In this document: one piece after another, positions 23,754 to 35,204 of the stretch
Layout of the letters: every line of letters begins with the position of its first letter
How positions within the stretch are numbered: the stretch's first letter is position 1
DNA from: Favolaschia claudopus
Taxonomy: Eukaryota > Basidiomycota > Agaricomycetes > Agaricales > Mycenaceae
Direction: 5' to 3'
Assembly: GCA_037176885.1 (NCBI GenBank)
Contig: JAWWNJ010000013.1
Location: 2,418,001-2,482,000, forward strand
DNA length: 64,000 nucleotides
Position numbers and translations under genes: made by a program
The notes under the pieces: generated by a model
Databases searched by the model: none
Seen by the model: the letters and a program-made list of their open reading frames with translations, nothing else
Told to the model about the DNA's origin: nothing

Positions 23754-26700
23754 ATGGTCAAATCCTGTGTCTGTGGTTATCGTCCTAAAGGCGGCCGTGC
23801 CGCAATGGCGAATCATCAAAATAAATGTAAAGTCCTGTTGGCCAGACACGAAGCGGCGGCAGCACAGAATATAGCTGCGCAAGCTGCTGAGGCGGCTCCT
23901 GCGCCAGATCCGGTACCTGAAGAAGCACCTTCTGCAGTCAGTCTATTGTTTTTCTTTCAAATGTTGATTTGAGATTATTAAACCAACGCCGCAGGAGGAT
24001 ATTCGCGCCCCATCGCCTCCGCCACGAGTTCCCAGTCCACCTCCGCTACGCCGGAGTGGACGTCCTGGTCGTCGCATTGTTCTGCCCAAACGATACCGCG
24101 ACGAGAGTCCTGCTGCACCCCCTCCCGTCGAAATCCCCGAACCTCCGCAGAATGACCCTGAACCCCCGCCTGAACCTGAGAACACTGTGCGCCCGAGATG
24201 GTTCAAGACAGCGCCCAACTCATACGGGCTATATAAAGTTTTTCCTCATCCCCCCACACGCGATCCCGACCAATCCATTTCTTTGGATGATTTATGTGCA
24301 TCCTCCGACCTCCTTGTGTCTCAAAAAAATCAACCTGATGCGACCCCCACCGTCCCCACTGCCCCTTGGTTCCCTTTCCTCAACGCCACGGTCGCAAGAT
24401 TGATGGCTTGGTTCCATCTCGGCACCAACCTCAAATCCCTCGCCGAGCTCGACGCTCTTGTCGAGGATGTACTCCTCCAAGATGACTTTGATGTCGCTCA
24501 TCTGCGAAACTTCCGCGCCGCGCGCGAGAACAAACGTTTAGACGATACTCTTGCCAGCAGCATTGACGAATCCGCCTCCGCTCCAGATGGATGGAAGACG
24601 GCGTCTGTCAAAATTAAGCTTCCCGCGCCAAAACACTGCGTTGCTGAGAAGGAAGCCCCCGAGTTTGAGGTTCCCGGGCTCATGTACCGACCTCTCCTCG
24701 AGGTTATGATCGAAGCCTTCCAGAGCCCCATGTTCGAGGAATACCATACTACGCCCTTTGAGTATCGGTGGGACCCAGCATACGATCCAGGCGATCCCGA
24801 CGTTCAACTCGAACCCGCCGACGTCACCGTAGACGAACACGGACTTCCTGAACTTCCCGCGGGCCATCAAGTTATTTACGGCGAGATCTACACGTCGCCG
24901 AGAATGCTGAGGGCACACAACGAGCTTCCGAAGGCGGCGACCACGCCTCATCTCGAAACGATCATTGCGGCGTACATGTTCTGGTCGGATGCGACTCACC
25001 TGGCGAATTTTGGGAATGCGTCACTTTGGCCGCTATACACTTTCTTTGGCAACCTATCCAAATACACTCGAGCAAGGCCCTCGGCGAATGCTGGGTTTCA
25101 TCAAGCTTATTTTCCTTCGGTACGTGTCCAGTATTTTATTATAGCTCATCCAAATTCCGACTCTTCTCCACTAGCTTCCCGACTCCCTCAAGGACTTTTA
25201 CCGTGAAAAATTTGGCGTCGCCGTGTCGGCTGATGTTTGGGCTCATCTCAAGCGTGAGCTCATGCATGGTATCTGGGACTTACTCTTGTGTCCCGAGTTC
25301 ATTCATGCCTACGTCAACGGTATTGTGATCAAATGTTACGATGGGGTTGAACGGCTTGTATTCCCAAGGTTTTTCACTTACGGCGCTGACTATCCCGAGA
25401 AGCAAGTTTGCCATCATTCATACTACTGTGTACTGACTATTACCAGAGTCCTCCTTGCGACCATCAAGTACTTCGGGGGATGTCCGTGTCCCCGCTGTTT
25501 TGTGGAGAAGGAGCAAATCTCGCAAATGGGCACAGCAGCCGACATGCGCCGCCGACAGAAAATCCGCGAGGACAATGCATGGTATCGACGCACCATCGAT
25601 ACAGCCCGTCGATGGATTTTCGAGAAAGGTTATCTGGTTGCCGGAGCTGCTATCAACCGAATTCTGAAACCAACATCGCTTGTACCCACCCGCGTGAGTG
25701 CTCTTGATTATATCCAGCCACTCTTTCCTCATTGTCTCGTCTAGAATGCGTTTTCGAAGCTCGCTCAATATGGCTTCAATTTCTTTAGCATGTTTGTTCC
25801 CGATTTCTTACATGAAGTCGAACTCGGAGGCTGGAAATCTTTATTCCTTCATCTTATTCGTGTTCTGCATGCGTACAATCCGGTTTCTGTCGAGAAACTG
25901 AATGAACGGTGAGTGAGTTCTTTTTACGCACGGATCTTGTTCTGATAGTTCCAGGTTTCGAAAAATTCCTACCTTCGGGAGAAGCACAATTCGCCGGTTC
26001 CATACCAATGTTTCCGACATGAAGAAACCAGCAGCGCGGGACTTCGAAGATATTCTACAAGTGAGCAAACTCATGAGCTAAATTTTTAAGCTGCTCAATA
26101 TTCGTAGTGTTGCATTCCTGCGTTCGAGGGTCTGCTCCCCGAACCACACAATGCAATTATACTCACATTACTCTACACCTTTGCGACCTGGCACGCCTAC
26201 GGAAAACTCCGTCTACATACCTCCGGCACCATTTCTGCATGGAGAACCGTTACGACAGAGCTCGGCGCGCAGGCTCGCGGCTTTCTGAACACGACTTGCG
26301 AAGCTTATACGACATACGAGCTTCCTCAAGAACAAAACCGACGCGCCCGACGACAAGCCAAGAAAAATTCAAAATCTACAGGTAATCCTACGCCCGCGGC
26401 CACGTCGAAAGCTCGCAAAACATGGAACATCAATACTTATAAATGGCACTCATTCGGCGATTATCCAGATGCGGTTGTCGACGTAGGGACTATAGAGTCA
26501 TACTCAACGGTGTTGGTGGGTTCAATGTTTTTCTCGTAATGAGCTTGCAGATCGTTAAATCATGTGTTACAGGGCGAACTGGCTCATTGTGCCGCCAAGA
26601 GGGCTTATGCGAAAACAAATAAGCGCAATTTTGAGCAGCAGATCGCCGCACATGAACGCAGAAAACGGCTGTTACGCCGCATCAAGTTGCGGATGAATCC

Positions 26701-27978
26701 GAAAACGCTCAAAAAGAAGCCTACAACTCCTCCTCAGCCTGAGCAACAGCCGAAGGAACAGCGCACCAAGAATGCAGAAAAGTTGGCGCCCACCCACGAT
26801 ACTCTGCCTCGCACCCCACCTCGTCAACGATACCATATTTCGGAGTCAAAACGGACCTGGCTTCATGCGCTTGATCTTCCTGACGACTTTCCAGATGACC
26901 CAGCTCTCTTGGCGCGTGTCATAATACTTGAATGTTGCTTGAAACTGACGCACAATACAGAACTTCAATGATGACCTCAAATCTCATTTATTGAGCCGTC
27001 TCCTAGGCATTCCGTACTCGGGCGACGAGACAGAGTACTCGGATCAAGATTTAGCTGATGTGAACATCGTGCGCGACCGACTCTACACTCACAAAATCTT
27101 GCGGGTCAATTACACTACCTATGACTTGCGACGCGATCAAGACACCATCAACACACGAACCCACCCCGACATTATGGTTCTCGCGCATGAGGACGAAGAT
27201 GACTCCCGTGCCCATCCGTATTGGTACGCCCGAATTGTTGGGATCTTTCATGCAGAGGTGCGGCACGTTGGCCCCCGTTCCAAAAACACTGCAAAGCTTC
27301 ACCGTATGGACTTCCTGTGGGTTCGCTGGTTCGGACGCGATACGACGCACTCTGCCGGATGGCTAGCAAAACGGCTGCACCGCGTTGGATTTATTCCTGC
27401 ATCTGAGCCGGACCTCAGTGTCTTTGGCTTCCTTGATCCAGCTGAGATCGTCCGTGCTGTTCATCTCATTCCAGCCTTCCATTACGGACGAACCACCGAG
27501 CTCCTTGGCCCCTCAATTGCCCGACATTTTGACGACGAAAACCAGGAAGACTATGAATATTATTATGTCAATCAGTGAGTGATTTCAAGTTTTCCACCGA
27601 TATCAAAATTCACACAGCTTGCTACGCAGATTTGTAGACAGGGATATGCTCATGCGGTTCATTGGCAACGGTGTCGGTCACCGTAACATTGCCGCTTCAC
27701 TTGAAGAGGACCCAGCCAGTGGAACAATCGAACTCGGAGGCGAAGACGACGAGATGGATGTGGATCCACCTCTTTCGGCTGATAATTCGCTTTTCGAGCG
27801 CGAGCCTGAAGGATCGGATGAGGAGGGATCTGTAGAGGAGGGCTCTTTTAGTTCAGGCGACTCGAGCGCGGAAGAGGAAGAGGAGGAGGAGGAGGAGGAG
27901 GAGAAGGAGGAGGAAGAGAATGGTGCTGAGCCCACAGATGACGATTTTTTGGACAATGCAGGTATTGCTGGCTTTTGA
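23754..27978 (+). CDS. Plavaka-type transposase
   Basis: Transposase expected to cut and join element ends in the nucleus. The N-terminus has a small zinc-finger-like CVCGY...HQNKC motif, then a Pro-rich basic linker with an AT-hook-like GRPGRR. Next come hallmark strings of the family: APWFPFLNATVARLMAW near 24360, EIYTSPRMLRAHNEL near 24900, SLWPLYTFFGNLSKYTRA near 25025, FGGCPCPRCFV near 25475 and MFVPDFLHEVELGGWK near 25790. The C-terminus (27619-27978) ends in a long Glu run. The exons join in phase through about ten short introns; the one starting near 25400 appears to be GC-AG. No internal stop was met in the joins checked. An ATG also lies upstream in frame at 23712, but 23754 starts directly before the zinc finger. 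Confidence 0.85.
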
Positions 27979-28144
27979 ACTGTTGAATAGTATATTCTTC
28001 TTTATTATCGCCACCCCCTTCCCTAGCGAACGGTTCGAGATCGGCAATTTTGCGCGAATTACCGAAAGGGTAACTGAACACGTGACCGCGTCACGGCCTT
28101 CAAAACGGCGGCGCCCCTTGACGCGCTTCTTGTTCCCGACCACC

Positions 28145-29773
28145 ATGTCGACATCCGCCCCCGCCAACAACTCAGTCCCGTCTGGCTCTGACGCTTCCTC
28201 TTCCACCGCTCAACCAGCTCCCGCTACCGTTACCCCGGCCAAGCGCGCGTTCGATGAGTGTGTCGCCGACATGGACGGCTCAGGTCCTCGCAAGAAGTCC
28301 AAAAGAGAGTCTATGTAAGGCTCTCTCTTCTTCTACGATATCTGTCGCTTAATTTCACAGGAAAACGAAATCCGCATACCAAAAACTACTATCCTGCGCT
28401 CGTTACTTTCCTCGCGGTGTCAATCCGTTTTTCGAAATCGGAATGGCCCTCAATTACGGGTCTCAGGCCCTGTGGGCCACTAGGACCGCCGTCGACGCTG
28501 CCAATACTGTGACGATCCCTCGGAGGTGTGTATTGCTTTGCCTCTATCTTGTTCTGCACTAATAACAGCATCCAGCGAGCTACTTGAGCAACAGAAGGGT
28601 GTCAAGGCCTTCAATCAAATGTTCAGCATCTCGCCCGAATCGCTTGACGTCGCGCGCGAATTTCACAAGGATTCTAAGGATTGGAGTAGTCTCGTCTCTC
28701 TGGTGCGTTCGCTGCCTTCTCGTTTAACCTTCACCACTAATTCCGAGCACTCAGTTCCGCGGTGCCTCAAGCGCAGCGCGTCAAACCGACTCCACGGGCC
28801 TGAAGCACGAACTGAACTATGTTCTCCACGACCGCTCCCTCTCTCTTGTCCCCAACATCCCCAAGACTCAATCCAAATCCAATCGCGGCTTGAACCACCC
28901 CATGCTACGCGACGCACTCATCCCCTGGCCCATCCGCACGCAGATCAATGAAATGACGACTCCTGATGATGACAACGACTCGGAGCCTACCCCTACGCCG
29001 GCTGCTGTCAAGTACGCGCTCCCTTCTTCACACGAGACTCCGTACTCACCTTATCCAGGGCACTCAAAGCCCTCAGACGCGGCAAGACCACAGAGGACAA
29101 GAAGGCTCTTGTCGCTGAGCTGGACCAGTGGCCGTCTTGCTTCTACGCCGAAAACTCCTTCGACCCCGACGATCCAGAGCAGGGTCTGTTCCGTAGTCAG
29201 TTTCTATTGCGGGTACGTTTACTGCTCTCGCTTCGATTTCTCTCTGTTAATTCTGCTTCGACAGGTCTTGCGCCACATCTGGACAGCACCAGGCTCGGCA
29301 ATGGATGGTTGTTCAAAAATCCCAGCGGTTTGTCATGCAGCGGCTCACGGACAATTCACGGTTACCCCTGAAATGATAGCCTACGCCTGCGCTCAAGTAA
29401 GTTTTGTGGTATTGTTTTCTGCCTTCTCTGATTTGTTTCCAGGCTCGCACGATGATCTCGACGAGCGATTGGGCCGACAAGGATGGTTCTTATAAGTATG
29501 AAAAGATGTTCGACAATGTTATCTTGCTCTTTGAATCGGATCCGACGGACAAGTGGGCTGTTGAGACGTTAGCGTGGTTCCAACGGTAAGTCATCTCTCT
29601 GGGCTTTCATCTATGATCGCTGATGTACATCTAGTGGTGTTTTTGGGTCCGGGGAACAGGAAGACGATGACGACTCGGACGACGAGCCGGTAGAATCGCC
29701 GGGGACTATTCTACGCGCTCGCCGTGCGGCCCGTCGTCGTGTGCAGGCGCCTCCAGATTCCTCCTCTGATTAG
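28145..29773 (+). CDS. DUF6698-like protein, Plavaka partner gene
   Basis: Begins at a good initiation context (CACCATGT). Ser/Pro-rich, nuclear-localisation-like start (PRKKSK), then ARYFPRGVNPFFEIGMALNY, a core I associate with DUF6698 of basidiomycetes. RGASSAARQTDSTGLKHELN and WPIRTQINE follow, then LRHIWTAPGSA, and it closes with an acidic and Arg-rich tail before TAG at 29771. Seven or so short introns all join in frame. The biochemical role is unknown. Proteins of this domain often sit beside Plavaka transposases, which fits here: same strand, 166 bases apart. It may act as an accessory transposition factor, but that is inference. Confidence 0.75.
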
Positions 29774-29785
29774 CTCACGAATAAG

Positions 29786-30486
29786 GTATGCAACTTCTGT
29801 TTTGACGAGCCTGTACTCACGCAACCTTTGAAGCTTGACGGATCGCATCAAACAATCTGTGAGTGTTACTCTCAGCCCGCTACTGATATCTAACGGATTG
29901 TAGGCTAATATCAATCGCATACGCCGTCCATTGCTATCAGTTTCTATCCAGCGGAAGATTCGATGCTTTCATCCTGTAAGTTTCATTACCTGTTCTTTCC
30001 TCGCTCATCCACTCTCAGATTCCACTATCATGTTTTGGGGCCGCTTAGCCTTTCAGAATGCTGATGACTGACCACATATTTTCGGTAAGTTCTCGCAGAT
30101 TTTGCTTTATCTGATTGACTGATCTCATACTAGATACGGTCGTGACCGCACTACACCGACTCGCCTCGCTTTCACTCGTAAGTATCGTGATACGTCCCAT
30201 GTCGCATGCTCTGTCTCACATGCTCTGCGTCAGAGTTTTACTTGCTTCTACCTCGACTGCTCGCGTGAGTCCTCCCATTGATTTTCCATTGCTTTCTGAC
30301 AACTTCTCTTTGCAGGAACTTACGGATTCTGTATTGTCGTGAGTCAATTTTAATCCCTTCTTAAGTTGTCTACTGACTTCGTCTACTTCCCTTCAGCTTG
30401 CTCTGTGTACTCTAACCCTCAAACTGTGAGTCTTAATCTTTGCGTCTCATTTTGTCTTGTGCTGATGTCGATTCTTTCTCGTCTAG
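29786..30486 (+). other. Chain of eight short introns with tiny exons
   Basis: After the stop codon of the upstream gene there are eight successive GT-AG intron-like segments of 43-61 bases: 29786-29833, 29859-29903, 29976-30018, 30085-30133, 30178-30233, 30265-30315, 30339-30396 and 30426-30486. The segments between them are only 23-72 bases. Donors are strong (GTAAGT, GTGAGT) and acceptors are pyrimidine-tract-CAG or TAG. The first exons joined stay open for about 44 codons, then stop. This is either a multiply spliced 3' UTR of the element's transcript or a separate non-coding transcript. Confidence 0.5.
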
Positions 30487-31100
30487 TGCTGACCTTTCAT
30501 GTGTCTCTCTACTACCGGTGTCATGCTCGAAATATGTTGTATTAGTTACATAAATACATGAACTTCATTATATTTTGGTCGAAACTATAAGAAATAAAGC
30601 CAATGGAGGACAAAGCCGCGCGTAGGCCTTTGAAGTCGTTCAAAGCCCTTCGAAGGGGTCCTAGCCCAAGCAAGACTATGAAGCCCTTTTTCTATTCCAC
30701 GGTCCCGATGAAGGACCTCCGAAGGGTGTTCCCGGGCTGCCGGCAAATTTGAGGGACCTTGGGCCCTTTGAGGTGACTTCAACGAGGCTTTGGAGGTTTT
30801 TCCACGTTTGGTGATGTTGATGGCGATGGTCACACCATCAGTCACGGGCCACTGCCGGCAATTCGAGTTACCGGCGCTCTTGCTTTCCAACCACCACCAC
30901 CGAATTCTCAACCTCGCGAGATCGTCGTAGTCTACGGTGTACATTGCTTCATTGAGATATCTGGGCTCAACTCTCGCGCTCTAGAGCAAAACTCCACACT
31001 GAAATCTTGCCCACGGTCTTGTTTTTTCGAAACTCCCGTTAAGACCCTGGACCAAACTGATATTCAGCGTTTCGTTTCAACTGGGCTCTACGCTTAAGCC

Positions 31101-32655
31101 ATGTGTTCCAACTTTTGTGCTACTGTTCCTTCTGGTCCGTCAAACAATCATCTCGAAAAGATCTCCTCCGTCTTCTCCGCCTCGGAGCCCGACAATTCTT
31201 TCGACTTTTCTCTTGCCTCACGCCTCTCAAGATCGTTTTCGACGTGTTCAATATTCAATCGGCCACTTATGACTCTCGCTGTATTCCAGCCTCTCTCTAT
31301 CGGAACACTCAGCCTTCGTCACCGATACTCACCGTCAGCACACAACGTGCGTTTACCAGCTGTTTCCAGAGCCAAGAGACCAGTGTCAACAAAAAACAGA
31401 AGATGAGAGCATTCTTCGAGTTTCAGGTAAGTTTTCAAGTAATTTCGCTGACGTTTATTTGTCTTCAATGCAATTAATACCCCTTCCCAGATGTCATAGC
31501 GCGAATCATCCGCCGTCGACCGATTACTCAATATTGCTCGAATTCCCTGAAAGCCTAGCTTTCCATGGTGGGCATTTTCATACAACACACCTATCTTAAC
31601 TCTTCCTCCGCACGCCTCAGTGAATGCTTGATTACAAAGGCCCGTTCGATTCGGCCTCGGAGATCCATTTTCTTTATTTGTGGATATGCAGAGTGATCAT
31701 CCGCATATACCTTCAAGTGCTTCGAAAGCTTAATATCGGCTTGTGGCCTAGAAAATTAGGCACAAAATTCAAAATCGGTATTCTCTTGAAATTGACTTTT
31801 CGAAAAATCCAGATCGTCCTTGCGGCCAATGATGCCTTTGAGGTACGCTTTCAATTATCGAGAAATGTTCGATATCAACACGGCTCCGCTACCTCGCTGA
31901 TTGTACGCGCTATTTCCTGAACTGTATACACAGTGTTTGTGCGCCTACTCGTAGCGGACGGTGGGTCGAGAAAGGCCCTTTCAGATCCAATTCCTTCGCT
32001 CCGAAACCGGCATTCAAGCGTCAAAAAAGTCAAAGACGTCGGGTGTCAGCTAATTGTGAGCATCAAATGTATTCCGACTATTCTATTTGTCGACTCTCCG
32101 GCTGAACGAAAACAAATCGGTACAGGGTTCCCTCAGTGGATACTCACTTCTCTCGATCTTCAACAATTGACACTGACCGACATCGTGGGGCGAGGACATC
32201 CTCACGGTACATGCACTGAGCCTTTCATTCCCTCTCCAGCTCATACCTTCCCGTGCGCTGTGTCGTGTGCATCTGGTGGCTCTGAATCTTTTCATCATTT
32301 ACATCTCCCATTCATTCCCTACAGCCAACAGCGTCACGAGCGACGGTGAATATATCCAATTCCGGTGAATCTCCGTTTCCGGCGCAAGAATCGCGAACTA
32401 ACTTGCCTTCGACCCGCAAGCAAATGGAGCACCCTTGTGCACGGCTACACAAGCCGAACACATCCCTTTGCATATTTGGACAATCTCGGTTGGAGCGGTT
32501 CGACTCCGCAGGGTGTTGTGAGACTTATGTTCGCTTTTTGTTTTTCGTCCTTTCTTCCTCGTCTGAAAGTGCGCTGAATCCTTTGTACGCAATGTTGAAG
32601 TGGCTTTTTGTCGAGGCGCATCGAGCTTGCCCTCACACAGGCGCCGGCATGCCCT
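31101..32655 (+). other. Unassigned stretch with possible decayed exons
   Basis: It lies where block A and B carry the NACHT gene. Open stretches (31101-31406, 31624-31920, 31933-32349) are bordered by plausible splice sites, for example CAG/GTAAGT near 31427. The encoded peptides match nothing I recognise and the frames do not join cleanly. It may be a degenerate gene or chance frames. Confidence 0.25.
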
Positions 32656-33744
32656 ATGGTTTATTTTGAAATAATCCGCGGTGGTTTATTGGCCGTTTAC
32701 AGCTAGTTTACATTTCCCTTTGTCTCGCCTTTGCCACAATCAGGCGCCGGATCTATGACGTCATCAATGAGACAGGTGTTTTCAAGTTGGATTTCGCGTT
32801 CATCGTGATTCGTCCTTTGCACTTCTGTAACTGATCATGAATGAAAGACATGGTAAAGCCAGGTAGGAGGTTCAGCAGTATATGTGAGTATTCAGAAGTG
32901 CCCGATTCATCAGTCAAAACCTATTACGAGTACTTTATGTACTCGTTCTTTTCACATCTCAGATGACGTTTGAGAGGGTCCCGAAAAAGTGTCCTCACGA
33001 ACGAACAACGAAAAGTGCCCTTTTTTCCCACGCTCTTTCTAATGGGTTTTCGAATCCCATTAGAAAAAAAGCTAATGGTTTTCAGTTTTGTGACCGTGAG
33101 AGTAATCTGACTCGGTGAAATAGACCCTAACCATAACTTACAGAAAGTTTATTGATGGGCCCGTTTGACGGCTTTCGGCATGTTCTGATGCCGTGCCAAT
33201 TGCGACGGCCAGGTATATGAGGTAATCCAGGTTGAAGGTGTTCAAGCAACAAGTCGGTTCACAACATGACGATTTCCACGGGATTCAGCAATCTAAAGAA
33301 TGATAAAGTACGAGTTTTGCCGCGCAACGCGACGGCCCGCTACCCACAAGTGGTAGGGCAAATTTGTGTACTACACCCTCGCTGAAATGTGGCAGGTTTT
33401 CAGGTGGAACACCCCCCAGAATTCTGGGAAACGCACTGACATCGTCAAATCTTCAGGCGGAACACACAAGCAAAGCTGGATTGGCCAGTCCCGCGCATTT
33501 TTATGGGGCTCTTGCTGTAGTTCAAATTTTGGGGCTACTTAATAACTGGTGTATGTAGAATTTGAATAGTACATGCTCGCAAGGTGCAAAAACACACAGC
33601 ACTTGGGTGTAGCTGGCAAAACCAATGGCGAACTAAAATCAGCGGAAGATCAATCAATGATGTCATACATCCGGGCGCCTAATTGCCTACCTTCGGCCAA
33701 TCTACGTCCTATAAACCACCGCGGATTATTTTGAAATAAACCAT
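32656..33744. mobile_element. 1.09-kb non-autonomous element with ~100-bp TIRs
   Basis: The left end reads TGGTTTATTTTGAAATAATC, followed by CGCGGTGGTTTAT. The right end, reversed, gives TGGTTTATTTCAAAATAATC and the same continuation. Similarity goes on inward through GGCGCCGGAT and TATGACGTCATCAATGA (about 32740-32770, with its partner at about 33640-33680). Inside is a small hairpin, TCTAATGGG paired with CCCATTAGA near 33040-33063. There is no coding capacity. A clear TSD was not found. Long TIRs suggest a Mutator-like relative. Confidence 0.7.
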
Positions 33745-35197
33745 GGCGCGTGCCGCCTGTGTCATGCAACTCATCGGCGCAAGTCATTCCAGGCACAGAT
33801 TTATTTCGTTTCCGCTTCTCCCATTCGATTTTTACTCAACTGAGTTACATAATAGTATAAATTCTCAAAAGTCTCTGTGCACGGTCGCACACACCGATTG
33901 AACAAGGAATTTCCCAAACAATTCTCGGTGCACGCGGTTCGACTCCGCAGACGCTGTGATACCTATCACATAAGCGGTATGGTGAATTTTGTTTTTTTCT
34001 TACAATCGGCTGTCGACTCGACGCGCCGATCAGACGAGACGACGATGCATGGTTTGATGTTCAGGCAGACGGAACGGAATGCTAGATACCTAGTCGAACT
34101 CTAACTCATTCTTGCGCATCGAAATACATCATTTGAGGAGAATGGACAATGTATTGAGAAGATAAGTGCCTTGATATAGCTCGACCTAAAGAAGGGCGGC
34201 TATGCAACATTCAATATCTAGGCTCCTCGAGCACCTAAGAGAGGGTCACACCTAGTAGCATCCAATTCTGTGGAGCGTTCATTCTGCACCTGAAAGACAC
34301 AAAGTTGAAAGACAGGCAGCACTCAAAATGGCTGGATGAAAAACAAGCTTCTAGGAATGTGCCGAATTACTCACTGAGGTCCAGTTGAATTGAACGCCGC
34401 CGGCCACAAACCTTCTTCTTTTCGCCCACTCTGCAGGGCTGTTTTCGTAGGTCAAAAAATTGAACGAAATGAGCACACCTCAAAACCTCAATCCCCGGTT
34501 AGGTGCGTGGGGCTCGGTATCTGTATTTCACTGACCCCGCTTACCATTAATAGCGACCGCCTCTCTCTTCGTCTTCGACGCGCTGAACCCTCGTGGTGAG
34601 ACCTCAATCTGTATTGAGCATAAGATTTTACTAACCGGTAGAACTTAGCGGTTGGGACGGAACAAAACGAAGTCAAGTCAATGCCGATGGAAGGAATTGG
34701 TGAATTTCGAATCCATTGATGCGTTCATTGTTCATTATCGCAGAGTGATTCGTTCATTAGATCGACACGAACACGAGGATGGCTCGAGCGTCAATATGCA
34801 GAAAACCCACTGCGAGACCGGAGCCACAGGAAGGTTGAGGCCATGCGGAGTGAAGTTGTGAGCAGGGAAAGCGGCGGTCAATGTGGAAGCGTTGAGATGA
34901 AGCGTCAGCCTTCACGGAAAATGAAACAGAACAGTTAAATTGCAAGCCGATCTCGTGCTGAATAAAAGCTTCTGAGCTATCCTACCTCTGATAGCGCAAG
35001 ACATCGCTCCTAGAGCTCGAGGGTCGGCGAGACTCAGAGAGTAGCGCTTAAGTAGGTAGGATTGTAAGTTATGGTTGTCATTACAGTATGCTGAGTCCTG
35101 ACGGTCGAAGGCGAAGAAAGTTAGAACTTAGAAGAAAGGCAGCAAACGCCGGAAGGGTGAGATTCTAGTTGACGGTTTCATGTAAGGGAAAGCAGCT
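33745..35197. other. Block C sequence, nothing coding recognised
   Basis: 33876-33960 is an imperfect direct copy of 32434-32520 (GTGCACGG...GGTTCGACTCCGCAG), so the two copies flank the element at 32656-33744. 34980-35060 aligns with block A near 14290-14360. Short open frames here have no recognisable content. Confidence 0.4.
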
Positions 35198-35204
35198 CTT
35201 GAGT

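Larger units (their letters stand above)
23460..30810 (+). mobile_element. Plavaka-type (CACTA/EnSpm-like) DNA transposon
   Basis: Contains a complete Plavaka-type transposase gene and a DUF6698-like partner gene in the same direction. Block X similarity stops near 23460 and resumes near 30815, which gives the approximate limits. Both margins contain scattered CTTCAAAG/CTTTGAAG motifs (for example 23590 and 30630-30790), plausible subterminal repeats. Exact TIRs and a TSD were not identified, so the ends are uncertain by some hundreds of bases. Confidence 0.6.

Noticed and set aside
27678..28206. Minus-strand Ser-rich and Leu-rich frames
   Set aside because: They are antisense shadows of the Glu-rich C-terminus of the Plavaka transposase.
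32490..32520. Possible tRNA gene at GGTTCGACTCC (also near 33934)
   Set aside because: No A box at the right distance and no cloverleaf with an acceptor stem could be built. Kept only as a possible SINE remnant.
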